Shown here: positions 17,496 through 27,139 of the stretch, in pieces | How positions within the stretch are numbered: the first letter of the stretch is position 1 | Layout of the letters: every line of letters starts with the position of its first letter | Assembly (NCBI GenBank): GCA_016218815.1 | Contig: JACRCX010000107.1 | Span: 49,841 to 113,840, forward strand | Source: Deltaproteobacteria bacterium | Lineage (GTDB): Bacteria; Myxococcota_A; Polyangia; DRWM01; JAAZOP01 | Length of the DNA: 64,000 nt | Reading direction: 5' to 3' | Translations under genes and position numbers: made by a program | Notes under the pieces: generated by a model | The model's input: only the letters and a program-made list of their open reading frames with translations | The model's database searches: none | What the model was told of the DNA's origin: nothing

Positions 17496-19444
17496 GCGAG
17501 GCGCCCCCGCGTGCGGGCCGCAAGGCCCTGCTCAAGCTCACCTACCGCTGCAACAACAACTGCGCGTTCTGCCACGCCGCGCCGCATCGCGGCGACGAGG
17601 CCGCTCCGGGAGCGCTGGAGCGCAAGATCCGCCGCGCGGCCGCGCTCGGCGCCGACACCGTCGTCCTGTCCGGGGGCGAGCCCAGCGTCCACCCGCGGTG
17701 GCTCGAGCTTGCGGACCGAGTGGCCCGCGCCGGCCTACGCCTCGGCCTGGTCACCAACGGCCGCATGCTCTCCTACCCGGGCCTCGTCGACCGGCTCCTC
17801 ACGCGCGGCCTGGACTACGCGTACCTCTCGCTCTGCGGACCGGACGCCGCGCTGCACGACCGGCACGTCCGCACGCCCGCTTTCCGCCAGACGTGGGCGG
17901 CCCTCACGGCGTTGGCCGGACGAGTCCCGCTGGTTACCGCCAACGTCGTCGTCACCCGCTGGAACATCGACCGGCTGGGCGACATCGTGCGGGCCGTCGA
18001 TCGGCTGCCCGGGGTGCGGCTCAAATTCTCCGCGGTCGAGCCCGCGGGCAACGTGCTGGACGACTTCGACGGCCTGGTGCCGCCGCTGGCGGACACCGCG
18101 CGGGCCGTGCGGGCGGCCATCGCGCAAGCGCAGGCGTCGGTCCCGGAGAGGCCGGTGGTCTGGGACGGCCTCCCGCTGTGCCTCATGGGCGACGCGATGG
18201 AGCTGGAGTGCGCGCTGCGCGAGGACGGCTTCGCGTTCCTGAGCGAGGTGTTCGAGCGGGACTGGTTCCCGGTCGACGACCGGCATCGGGGCTTCGGCGC
18301 GCCGTGCGCGGCGTGCAGCCTGCGGCGGCGCTGCCGCGGCGTTTTCGGCGAATATCTCGCGCGCCGCGGCGCGGCGGAGCTGCGGCCGGTCTCGCGCCCG
18401 GTGCCGAACTCGTTCAACTGGGCCTCGAGCGGGCCGGGGGAGCGTTTGTCGCTGCGCACGTGCCCGGTGCGCGCCGGGAAACGGGCGCCGCCCGACCCGG
18501 TGCGCGGGATCTTCGTGCGCACGGGACCGGGCCGGGTGCGACGCCACGAGACGACGACGCGGGATTTTTCCGACGAGACTCTGCGGACGGCGACGCGCGA
18601 GCAGGAGCAGGTGTACCTGGAGCCCTCGGGAGCGGTGCTGGTCACCGACTTCGCGCGGGAGCTGCGACGGCTGCGCCTGGCCGTGGCCTGCCGGCCCTGC
18701 CCCGCCCGGCCGCTGTGCGGAGGGGTCTTCGAGCGCGCGCCGGGGGCGTCGTTCCGGCGCGCGCGCGTGTTGCTGGAGCGGATGCTCGACTCGCTGTCGG
18801 GAGACGTGCTGGACGTGGGCTGCGGCCTGGCGCCCTATCGCGCGGCGCTGGAGCCGGCGGTGCGTGCCGGAAGGCTGCGCTACACGGGCCTCGATCCGCG
18901 GGGCGGCGCCGCGCCGCGGACGCCGGGCTTCGCGTTCGTCCGCGGAACGCTCGAGGGATTTCGGCCGCGGGGGGCGAAGTTCGACACGGTGCTGGCGTTG
19001 CGCAGCTTCAACCACCTGAAGAACGCGCGCCGTGCGATGGCGAAACTCGCGGCCCTGGCGGCGCCGGGGGGCCGGGTCGTGCTGGCGGAGGACGTGGTCT
19101 TCGGCGTGGTGCGCTCGCCGGGCCGGCTGGAGGCCGTCCTGGAGCGGGACGACCTGCCCTGGGAGCACCGGCTCAACCCGAGCATCGAGGAGGCCGCCCT
19201 TCTGGCGCGGGACGCGGGGCTGCGCGAGGTGTCGCGCGCGGGCACGGCGCAGACGGACAGCACGCTGTGGATTCTGGAGCTGGTGAAGGGCGACGGCGGG
19301 ACGGCGCGCGGGGCGGCTACCAGGACCCGTGCGAGCCGTGCGAGCCGTGCGAGCCATGCGACCCGTGCGACCCGTGCGACCCGTGCGACCCGTGCGACCC
19401 GTGCGACCCGTGCGACCCGTGCGACCCGTGCGAGCAGTGGGTGA
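17492..19444 (+). CDS. Radical SAM-methyltransferase fusion protein
   Basis: A 650-residue two-domain enzyme starting at GTG within the GTGA overlap. The radical SAM core has CNNNCAFC (C20, C24, C27) and SGGEPSVHP; a SPASM/Twitch-like CAACSLRRRCRGVFGEY starts at C272. A second Cys group, CRPCPARPLC, precedes a class I SAM-dependent methyltransferase domain with motif I DVGCGLAPY (about 439-448) and GGRVVLAED. The last ~45 residues, an (Arg-Ala-Thr)n tail, are encoded by the 9-bp tandem repeat at 19327-19434 and probably arise only because the frame is open there; that segment is antisense to a better-supported gene. The coupled DAHP synthase and the antisense His-Gly-Ser peptide are the informative neighbours. 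Confidence 0.88.
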   Translation: MSEAPPRAGRKALLKLTYRCNNNCAFCHAAPHRGDEAAPGALERKIRRAAALGADTVVLSGGEPSVHPRWLELADRVARAGLRLGLVTNGRMLSYPGLVDRLLTRGLDYAYLSLCGPDAALHDRHVRTPAFRQTWAALTALAGRVPLVTANVVVTRWNIDRLGDIVRAVDRLPGVRLKFSAVEPAGNVLDDFDGLVPPLADTARAVRAAIAQAQASVPERPVVWDGLPLCLMGDAMELECALREDGFAFLSEVFERDWFPVDDRHRGFGAPCAACSLRRRCRGVFGEYLARRGAAELRPVSRPVPNSFNWASSGPGERLSLRTCPVRAGKRAPPDPVRGIFVRTGPGRVRRHETTTRDFSDETLRTATREQEQVYLEPSGAVLVTDFARELRRLRLAVACRPCPARPLCGGVFERAPGASFRRARVLLERMLDSLSGDVLDVGCGLAPYRAALEPAVRAGRLRYTGLDPRGGAAPRTPGFAFVRGTLEGFRPRGAKFDTVLALRSFNHLKNARRAMAKLAALAAPGGRVVLAEDVVFGVVRSPGRLEAVLERDDLPWEHRLNPSIEEAALLARDAGLREVSRAGTAQTDSTLWILELVKGDGGTARGAATRTRASRASRASHATRATRATRATRATRATRATRATRASSG

Positions 19445-19757
19445 GCTCGCTGGGCTTCGGCGCGTTGGCGCCGCCGGCGGCGGCGGTGCGAGCGCCCGTT
19501 CCGCCCGTCTTGGGCGGGGTGCCGGGCGTCGCCGGCCTGACACCGAGCGGCTGGCCGTTCTGCGGCGGCGCAGGCGATCGGACCTGGGGGCCGGAGCCGA
19601 GAGCCAGCGCCTGGCGCGGGAGCAGGGCCGCGCCGGCCGCGAGCAGCGCCACCTTCCAGGACGAGGACAGGAGATCGCGCCGGGTCAGCAGCTTCTCCTT
19701 CTCCGTGAGGAACATCTCGGTGGTCTTCTCGGGCTTGGGAAACTTCGCGTCCGACAT
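19317..19757 (-). CDS. Tat-leader protein with (Ser-His-Gly)12 tail
   Basis: A 146-residue protein with GGAGGG close upstream of the ATG at 19757. Residues 25-30 are TRRDLL, followed by a hydrophobic segment (36-47) and an ALALG cleavage-like site, as in a twin-arginine export signal. A Pro/Gly/Ala-rich linker leads to HC (107-108), twelve Ser-His-Gly triplets (109-144) and a terminal SW. His-Xaa-Ser repeats are the hallmark of HxsA, the proposed substrate in the radical SAM 'His-Xaa-Ser' system; no HxsB/HxsC/HxsD set was recognised here, but a radical SAM-methyltransferase gene overlaps it tail-to-tail by 128 bp. A modified peptide or a metal-binding tail are both possible. Confidence 0.75.
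   Translation of the reverse strand: MSDAKFPKPEKTTEMFLTEKEKLLTRRDLLSSSWKVALLAAGAALLPRQALALGSGPQVRSPAPPQNGQPLGVRPATPGTPPKTGGTGARTAAAGGANAPKPSELTHCSHGSHGSHGSHGSHGSHGSHGSHGSHGSHGSHGSHGSW
19327..19434. repeat. 12 x 9-bp tandem repeat (CCGTGCGAC)
   Basis: Twelve head-to-tail 9-bp units; three of the first four and the last end in G instead of C-terminal C, and one unit has an A for G. On the minus strand each unit encodes Ser-His-Gly; on the plus strand it encodes Arg-Ala-Thr/Ser. The repeat forms the 3' ends of two convergent genes. The units are contiguous with no spacers, so it is not a CRISPR array. Confidence 0.97.
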
Positions 19758-19802
19758 GCGCCCTCCCTGCACCGGCGCGCACGGTGATCCCCTCGCCTGG
19801 TC

Positions 19803-19824
19803 GGGACGGTCGAGCGACCGTTCC
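19803..19824. terminator. Hairpin between P-type ATPase and repeat-peptide gene
   Basis: A 9-bp stem (one G-U pair) with a GAGC loop lies between the ATPase stop at 19890 and the start of the small gene at 19757, both on the minus strand. There is no T tract, so it may be a terminator or a leader structure. Confidence 0.4.
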
Positions 19825-19889
19825 GTTGGTGGGCGAGGGGCATCGAGCGTACGCCCACGGTGCTAGGGTTCTACGGAATCGGTCCGCTG

Positions 19890-22688
19890 TCAAGGGTTCG
19901 GCATGCGGTTCGTGTTCGATTCGGCACTCGCCGGGGCGGAGCGGGCACGGTCCCGGGCGCGCAGGACGGCCTTGGCGAGCTCCCAGACGGGGAGCACGGC
20001 GAGCGACGCGGCGGCGAGCATCAGCCAGTCGCGGGGGCCGAGCGGCACGACGCGGAAGACGCCGTGCAGGCCGACCACGAGGTTGGCGAGGAGCTGCAGC
20101 GCGGCGGAGGAGAGGACGGCGATCCACAGGAAGCGGTTGGGCGAGAGGGACCGCGAGAACAGGCTGGCGCGGCGGGCCCGGCAGTTGAAGGCGTGGACCA
20201 GCGGCAGGAAGGCGAGGGAGAAGAAGGCCAGGGTGCGCGAGCCGGCCGCGGTGGCCGCGGCGGGCAGCAGCGACGGGGGCAGCAAGTACGAGCCGATGCC
20301 GACGGCGCCGATGAGCAGGCCGAAGCCGAAGAGGAACCACAGGTCGTCCGGGTCGAGCAGGCCGGCGGCGATCGGCCGCGGACGGTTCGCCATTTCGCCC
20401 GGCTCCGGCGGGTCGACGCCCAGGCCGAGCGCCGGGGCGCCGTTGGTCACGAGGTTGATCCACAGGATCTGGAGGGGGGTGAGCACGAGGAGGGAGGGGA
20501 AGAAGACGGAGAAGAAGACGGTGAGCGCGAGGCCGGCGTTGGACGAGAGGAGGAAGACGATCGACTTGCGGATGTTGCGCAGGATCGTCCTGCCCTCTTC
20601 CACGGCGGCGACGATGGAAGCGAAGTTGTTGTCGGTGAGGACCATCTTCGCGGCCTCGCGCGCCACGTCGGTCCCGCCCTTGCCCATCGCCACGCCCAGG
20701 TCGGCCTCGCGCAGCGCCGGCGCGTCGTTCACGCCGTCGCCCGTCATGGCGACCACGCCGCCGCGCTTCTTCCATGCGCGCACGATGCGCAGCTTCTGCT
20801 CGGCCGTCACCCGGGCGAAAACGCGCACCCGCTCGATCCGCTCCGTCAGCTCGTCGTCCGTCAGCCGCTCCAGCTCCTGCCCGGTGACGGCGAGGTCGCC
20901 TTCCTCCCAGAACTGCATCTCGCGGGCGATGGCGCGCGCGGTGACGGCGTGGTCGCCGGTGATCATCACGACCTTGATGCCGGCGTCGCGGCAGCGCCGG
21001 ATCGCCGCCATCGCCTCCGGCCGCGGCGGGTCCTGCATCCCGATCAGGCCCAGGAACTCCAGCCCGCTCTCCGCTGCCTCCGCGTCCGCATGCGACTCGA
21101 TGTGGCGGTGCGCGACGCCCAGCACGCGCAGCGCCTGCTCCGCCATCGCCTCGGCCCGCTCGTGGATCCTCCGCCGGTCCTCCTCGGTCAGAGTGCGGGA
21201 GCCGGGGCCGTCGCGGACCTGGTCGCAGCGTCCGAGGATCTCGCCGACGCCGCCCTTGACGTAGCTGGTCAGCTCGCCGGAGGGGCCGCTCTGGAAGATG
21301 AGGGACATGCGCCGGCGATCCGAGTCGAACGGGTTGCTGGCGACGAGGGACATCTCGTCGAGCACGCTGTCGCGGGGGACGCCGAGGTTGGCGCCGCAGA
21401 TCAGGATCGCCACCTCGGTGGGATCGCCCTCCCCCGCCAGCTTCCCGTCGGGCCCCGGGCGCACGACCGCGTGGTTGGGCACGACGGACGCGCGGACCAG
21501 CTCGCGCAGGTCGTCATGCTCCGCCAGCCGGGTCGGCCGGCCGTCGAGCGTGAGGGCGCCGCCGCCGACGCAGGTCCCTTCGGTGAAGCCGTATTCGTGG
21601 CGCAGCGTGGCGATGCGGCGGACCTGCATGTCGTTCAGCGTCAGGGTCCCCGTCTTGTCGGTGCAGATCACGGTGGCGCTGCCGAGGGTCTCGACGGCGG
21701 GCAGCGAGCGGATGAGGGCCCCGCGTCGCGCCATGCGCTGCATCCCCAGCGCGAGCGTGATCGTGGTGATCGCCGGAAGGCCCTCGGGGATGCCGGCGAC
21801 GGCAAGCGACACCGCCGTCAAGAGGAGCCCCCAGACGGTGAAGCCGCCGCGGATCAGGCCGAAAGCGAAGAGGAGGACGGAGAGGGCGAGGCAGGCGAAG
21901 AGGATCTGGCGCGAGAAGCGGGCGAGCCGCTGCTCCAGCGGGGATGCGCCGCCCGAGATCTCGCCGATCAGCTTGCCGATGCGACCGATCTCGGTGCCGA
22001 CGCCGGTGGCCACGACGATCGCCCGGGCGCGCCCGCGCACGGCCATGGTGCCCATGAAGGCCATGTTCACGCGGTCGGCCAGGGTCGTGTCCGGCTCGAG
22101 CACGCGGGCGGCGTCCTTCTCGACGGGGGTCGACTCCCCGGTGAGCGGCGACTCGTCCGTGCGGCAGTCGGAGCTTTCGCCCAGCCGCACGTCGGCCGGC
22201 ACGTGATCGCCGGCCTCGAGTACCACGACGTCCCCGGGCACCAGCTCGCGCGCGGGCACGACGCGTTCCTGGCCGTCGCGCACGACGCGTGCGTTGAAGG
22301 TCAGCATGGCCTGCAACGACTCCAGGGCGCGCTCGGCCTTGCGCTCCTGCACGTAGCCGATCGCGGCGTTGAGGACGACGATGAGCAGGATGGCGATGGC
22401 GTCGGAGTAGCGGGCGAGGAACCCCAGGGTCGGATCGGCGTGCCAGACGGCGGCGACGGTGGCGACGGCGGCGGCGGCAAGGAGGCTGAGGACGAGGGGG
22501 TTCAAGAACTGGGCGAGGAAGACCTTCCAGGCGGAGGGCGGCTTGCGTCGCGGCAGCTCGTTGGGGCCGACGCGCCGCAGCTCCGCGGCGGCCTTCCCCT
22601 CCCCGAGGCCCTGCTCGAGGTAGACACCGAAGCTCTGGGCGGCGGCGGCCACGGTACGGTCGTGCCAGGTAGGCGCCGGATCGGGCAT
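19890..22688 (-). CDS. Cation-transporting P-type ATPase (P2A-like)
   Basis: A 932-residue ion pump of the Ca-ATPase-like P2 group. Visible are the N-terminal cation-ATPase domain (VGPNELP), an actuator TGES motif (LTGESTPVEK), PEGLPA in membrane segment 4, the phosphorylated Asp in CTDKTGTLT (near residue 345), the hinge TGDGVNDAPALREADLG, and a long C-terminal membrane region. In segment 6 the family sequence NLVTDG reads NLVTNG (near residue 747); that Asp is a Ca ligand in SERCA, so ion specificity may differ. The ATG at 22688 sits at the start of a conserved N-terminus. It is divergent from the peptidase gene. Substrate ion is probably Ca2+ or another cation. Confidence 0.92.
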   Translation of the reverse strand: MPDPAPTWHDRTVAAAAQSFGVYLEQGLGEGKAAAELRRVGPNELPRRKPPSAWKVFLAQFLNPLVLSLLAAAAVATVAAVWHADPTLGFLARYSDAIAILLIVVLNAAIGYVQERKAERALESLQAMLTFNARVVRDGQERVVPARELVPGDVVVLEAGDHVPADVRLGESSDCRTDESPLTGESTPVEKDAARVLEPDTTLADRVNMAFMGTMAVRGRARAIVVATGVGTEIGRIGKLIGEISGGASPLEQRLARFSRQILFACLALSVLLFAFGLIRGGFTVWGLLLTAVSLAVAGIPEGLPAITTITLALGMQRMARRGALIRSLPAVETLGSATVICTDKTGTLTLNDMQVRRIATLRHEYGFTEGTCVGGGALTLDGRPTRLAEHDDLRELVRASVVPNHAVVRPGPDGKLAGEGDPTEVAILICGANLGVPRDSVLDEMSLVASNPFDSDRRRMSLIFQSGPSGELTSYVKGGVGEILGRCDQVRDGPGSRTLTEEDRRRIHERAEAMAEQALRVLGVAHRHIESHADAEAAESGLEFLGLIGMQDPPRPEAMAAIRRCRDAGIKVVMITGDHAVTARAIAREMQFWEEGDLAVTGQELERLTDDELTERIERVRVFARVTAEQKLRIVRAWKKRGGVVAMTGDGVNDAPALREADLGVAMGKGGTDVAREAAKMVLTDNNFASIVAAVEEGRTILRNIRKSIVFLLSSNAGLALTVFFSVFFPSLLVLTPLQILWINLVTNGAPALGLGVDPPEPGEMANRPRPIAAGLLDPDDLWFLFGFGLLIGAVGIGSYLLPPSLLPAAATAAGSRTLAFFSLAFLPLVHAFNCRARRASLFSRSLSPNRFLWIAVLSSAALQLLANLVVGLHGVFRVVPLGPRDWLMLAAASLAVLPVWELAKAVLRARDRARSAPASAESNTNRMPNP

Positions 22689-22814
22689 CGGCGGGCTTGC
22701 TAGCCGATGGGGAGTCGGGAAGCAAGTCCGTCGGGGGGGCTTCCTTCCGGTGCGGGACCTGTTGTATTATGCCGCCCGTCGTTGGCACGGGGGTATCGGG
22801 GACCGGAAAACGCG

Positions 22815-24053
<1,239 letters not shown>

Positions 24054-24183
24054 GCGAGGCTGGCGCCTCAGACCGACGAGTCCTGTAGCACGGGGTCGTG
24101 CGGGCTGTACCTTGTTCGCGAATCCGGCATGGGAGAGGTGGGGAGGCCGGCTGGAGAGGTGGCGAGGTGCGGTGGGGCGAATG

Positions 24184-24239
24184 CCGTGGCGCGGCGCCCC
24201 CTCGACTCCACGCAGGACCGTCGGGGCGCCGCGCCACGG
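24184..24239. repeat. 17-bp perfect inverted repeat, hairpin
   Basis: The arms 24184-24200 and 24223-24239 are perfectly complementary over 17 bp, almost all G+C, around a 22-nt loop. It lies in the 232-bp space between the convergent peptidase T gene and the truncated PEGA gene, with no T tract. It could be a bidirectional terminator or a REP-like element; copy number elsewhere in the genome is unknown. Confidence 0.85.
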
Positions 24240-24285
24240 ATCCCTCCCGGCGGCTGCTCACGCCCGGCCTGTCCCTGCGGTGCGG

Positions 24286-24897
24286 TCAGAACCTGACCGA
24301 TATTCCGATGCCCAGATCACCCGGGCCGGCGTCGAGGCCGACGTCCACGGGGACGGTGGCGGCGGCCGGCGAGTCGTCGCCGGCGAAATCGGTGAAGAAG
24401 GCGAGCACGATCGCGGCGGCGGCAAAGGCCCCGGCGACGGGAAGGAGGACGTTGGTGGCCGTCGCGAGATCCTGGCTTTGGGCCTTCGCTTCGACGCAGT
24501 CCGGAAACGACGGCCTGCCGTCGCAGGCATTTTCGTCCCAGGTCTCGTCCTCCGCGAGCTTCTGGCCCCCCGTGGTGGCGCCGGCCACTCCGACCGCCAC
24601 CGCCGTTCCCAGCATTCCCCAGAACCACCCCTGATGGATGCCGTCCTCGGGCGCATCGGCCGGCGTGGGACCGGGCGGGACGGTCGTGAGGTCCGGAGGA
24701 GGCGGCGGTGGTGGCGGGGGCGGCGGCGGCGGTGGGACGACCTCCGGAATCGGTTCGAGCGCAAGAACCACGGTCGGCCGGTCACCCGAGACGACGCGCA
24801 CGGACTGCGACGCGTCCCGGTAGCCGTCCAGCGTGGCGACGATCTCGTGGTGTCCGACGTTGACCGCGTACGGGCCCGCGAGGGGCGCAGTACCGCC
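24286..24897 (-). pseudogene. PEGA-domain membrane protein, N-terminus missing
   Basis: The C-terminal ~200 residues look genuine: a PEGA-like repeat (GPYAVNVGHHEIVATLDGY and VVSGDRPTVVLALEP), a run of prolines, a hydrophobic helix (GWFWGMLGTAVAVGVAG), a Cys-containing stretch and a second hydrophobic helix (VLLPVAGAFAAAAIVLAFF). Upstream of about 24897 the frame stays open but the residues no longer resemble a PEGA protein, no start with a ribosome site is found, and the plus strand starts to look coding instead. The left boundary is the TGA at 24288-24286; the right boundary is approximate. I read it as a 5'-truncated gene; a GTG start in the noisy segment cannot be excluded. Confidence 0.5.
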
Positions 24898-24906
24898 CTC
24901 GTGGAG

Positions 24907-25095
24907 ATGTCGATGGACCAGCCGGACGGCACCAAGCTCACGCTGCACGGCACCTTCCGTTTCACGGCCGACGGGCTGGACTACGTGATCGGCCCGGTCG
25001 GTCCCAACGGCGCGGTGGCAAACGGCATCCACTACGTCGGCACTCGCACCGGCGACCCGGACCGCGCATGGAGCCCGCCCCCGGCAGCCCCCTGA
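24907..25095 (+). pseudogene. Short coding fragment of unknown origin
   Basis: A 62-residue plus-strand frame beginning MSMDQPDGTKLTLHG and ending AWSPPPAAP. It has protein-like composition (beta-type alternation, Gly/Asn turns in GPVGPNGAVANG) but no recognised family, and the frame before it is antisense to the truncated PEGA gene. There is no clear ribosome site. It may be the tail of a gene whose 5' part was lost at the same junction. Alternatively it is a chance open frame; the call is tentative. Confidence 0.3.
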
Positions 25096-25185
25096 TCCTG
25101 CGCCAGTCACGCGCGCCGGTCCCCGCCTCGACGACTTCCGTCTGGTATTGCATGTTTCGTATTTTTCATTTCCCTTTCCCCCGCC

Positions 25186-25214
25186 TTGTGCCTCGCGGAG
25201 TCGTCTCGTATACT
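25186..25214 (+). promoter_or_regulatory. Promoter of MopE-like lipoprotein (TATACT type)
   Basis: TTGTGC (25186-25191), a 17-bp spacer and TATACT (25209-25214) in the context CGTATACTGCTCCG. The same -10 context with the same spacing precedes the lipoprotein gene at 28887. Confidence 0.6.
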
Positions 25215-25240
25215 GCTCCGCAGAGATGGCGAGGGCGGTC

Positions 25241-27139
25241 ATGCAACATCGATGGACGTGGGCCCTTGGGGGACTGATCGCGGTTCTGGCGATCGCCGGC
25301 TGCGGCGCCGAGGCGGTGCAGCCCGTCGACGTGGTCGTCCATGACGACGGGGGCGACGGCGGAGACGGGGGCGACGGAGGCGCCGACGGCGATGCCGACG
25401 CCGAGGTCCGCGACGACGGCGACGGCGGAGGCGAGTCCGAGGCCTGCGTCTCCGTGCCGGAGATCTGCGACGGGCTGGACAACGACTGCGACACCGTCGT
25501 CGACGACGGCTGGGATCTGCTGACCGACGACGCCAACTGCGGCGGCTGCGGCATCGTCTGCGATCCGCTCCACGGTTCGGGCGAGTGCACGGCGGGCGAG
25601 TGCACGATCATTGACTGCGAGCCGGGTTGGGTCGATGCCAACGACACCGCCGTGGACGGGTGCGAGTACGAGTGCGCGGCCTCGACGACCGTGGAATCGC
25701 CCGACGACGGCACCTGCACCGACACGTTCGACAACGACTGCGACGGCCGCACCGACGACACCGACACCGACTGCTCGACCTGCGTCCCCGAGTTCTGCGA
25801 CGCGCTGGACAACGATTGCGACGGCCTCACCGACGAGGACTTCGACATCGACTTCGACGCCATGAACTGCGGCGCGTGCGGCCACGCCTGCCCCGGCCGG
25901 CCCCACGGCGTCGCCACCTGCGTGCTGGGCGCGTGCGACTTCCACTGCGAGGCCGGCTGGGAGGACGCCAACGGCCTGCCCGCGGACGGTTGCGAGGCGA
26001 CCTGCGTCCCGGGGGATATCCTGGACGAGGTCGCGTGCGACGGCAGCGACGACGACTGCGACGGCCTCACCGACGAGGACTACCTGCCCACCACCTGCGG
26101 GCGCGGTCCCTGCCAGCGCAACTCGATCTGCCACCGCGGCGACACGGCCTGCGAGCCGCGCGACCCGCCCGCGACGACGGACGCGACCTGCGACAACATC
26201 GATGACGACTGCGACGGCACGGTCGATGAGGAGTGGGCCCCCACCGGTTGCGTCGGCGCCTGCAACGACACGGCGGCGTGCGTCGAGGGCACCCCGCAGT
26301 GCGGCCCGCCGGCCGCCGCCGATGCGTCCTGCGACGGCATCGACGACGATTGCGACGGCGTGGCCGACGAGGACTACGTCACCTACACCTGCGGCCTGGG
26401 CGCCTGCCTGCGCTCCTCGATGTGCCTGCTCGGCATCGACCGCTGCCGCGAGGGCACCGCGGTCCCCGAGACGTGCAACGGCATCGACGACGACTGTGAC
26501 GGGACGACGGACAACGAGCCGCCCTCCCCCGCGCTGCTCTGCGCGGCGGCGGCGAACGGCACCGCCGCCTGCACCGCCGGCACCTGCGTCATGACGTGCA
26601 ACCCCGGCTGGAGCGACGCCGACGGCACCGCCTCCACGGGATGCGAATGCGAGCTGGAGGCGTCCGAGGCGACCGGGGGAGGCTCCTGCGGCGCCGCGAT
26701 CGACCTCGGCCCCATGGCGGACGGCGGCGCGGACACCACGGTTCGCGGCAAGATCTCCCCGCCCGGCGACGAGGACTGGTACACGTTCACGGCTCAGGAC
26801 TCCGCCGACGATACCTGCGACGCGTTCAACGTCGACGTGCGTTTCAACCCCGGCGGCAACCCCGGCAACGTCTTCCGCATGGATGTCTACCGCGGCGGCT
26901 GCACCAGCGTCGCCGAGTGCACGGACGCGCCCGACCGCTATTCCTGGTACACCGACTTCTCCGACCGCTCGGTGGCGTCCGATCCGCGGGGCGAGTGCCA
27001 GTGCCGCACGGGCAACACGGACGGCTACAACCTCTGTGCGGACAACAGCGCCGTGTTCCACGTCCGCGTCTACCGCGCTGCCGGCTCCGCCGGCGACTGC
27101 GCCGAGTACAGCCTGCGGATCACCAACGGTGTCTTCTGA
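25241..27139 (+). CDS. MopE-like Cys-rich lipoprotein A
   Basis: A 632-residue lipoprotein. The signal ends AIAGC, followed by an Asp/Gly-rich linker (GDGGDGGADGDADAE). Seven copies of the CDGxDxDCDGxxDE motif follow (CDALDNDCDGLTDED, CDGIDDDCDGVADED and so on), as in MopE-type proteins thought to bind metal, with spacer modules of the form NCGGCGxxC and DCExGW. The C-terminal ~150 residues form a beta-rich domain with GDEDWYTFTA and ending YSLRITNGVF, shared with the lipoproteins at 28887 and 31694. The ATG at 25241 follows GAGGG; an ATG at 25226 has a poorer site. It overlaps the next radical SAM gene by 11 nt, so the two are one transcript. Confidence 0.88.
   Translation: MQHRWTWALGGLIAVLAIAGCGAEAVQPVDVVVHDDGGDGGDGGDGGADGDADAEVRDDGDGGGESEACVSVPEICDGLDNDCDTVVDDGWDLLTDDANCGGCGIVCDPLHGSGECTAGECTIIDCEPGWVDANDTAVDGCEYECAASTTVESPDDGTCTDTFDNDCDGRTDDTDTDCSTCVPEFCDALDNDCDGLTDEDFDIDFDAMNCGACGHACPGRPHGVATCVLGACDFHCEAGWEDANGLPADGCEATCVPGDILDEVACDGSDDDCDGLTDEDYLPTTCGRGPCQRNSICHRGDTACEPRDPPATTDATCDNIDDDCDGTVDEEWAPTGCVGACNDTAACVEGTPQCGPPAAADASCDGIDDDCDGVADEDYVTYTCGLGACLRSSMCLLGIDRCREGTAVPETCNGIDDDCDGTTDNEPPSPALLCAAAANGTAACTAGTCVMTCNPGWSDADGTASTGCECELEASEATGGGSCGAAIDLGPMADGGADTTVRGKISPPGDEDWYTFTAQDSADDTCDAFNVDVRFNPGGNPGNVFRMDVYRGGCTSVAECTDAPDRYSWYTDFSDRSVASDPRGECQCRTGNTDGYNLCADNSAVFHVRVYRAAGSAGDCAEYSLRITNGVF

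Noticed and set aside
19327..19434. Possible CRISPR array
   Set aside because: The 9-bp units are contiguous with no spacers and lie inside coding sequence.
19770..20775. Minus-strand frame inside the P-type ATPase region
   Set aside because: It is a shifted shadow of the ATPase gene with Arg/Pro-rich residues.
24900..26070. Upstream continuation of the minus-strand PEGA frame
   Set aside because: It is antisense to the MopE-like lipoprotein and its residues are low-complexity Ser/Pro/Gln without family features.
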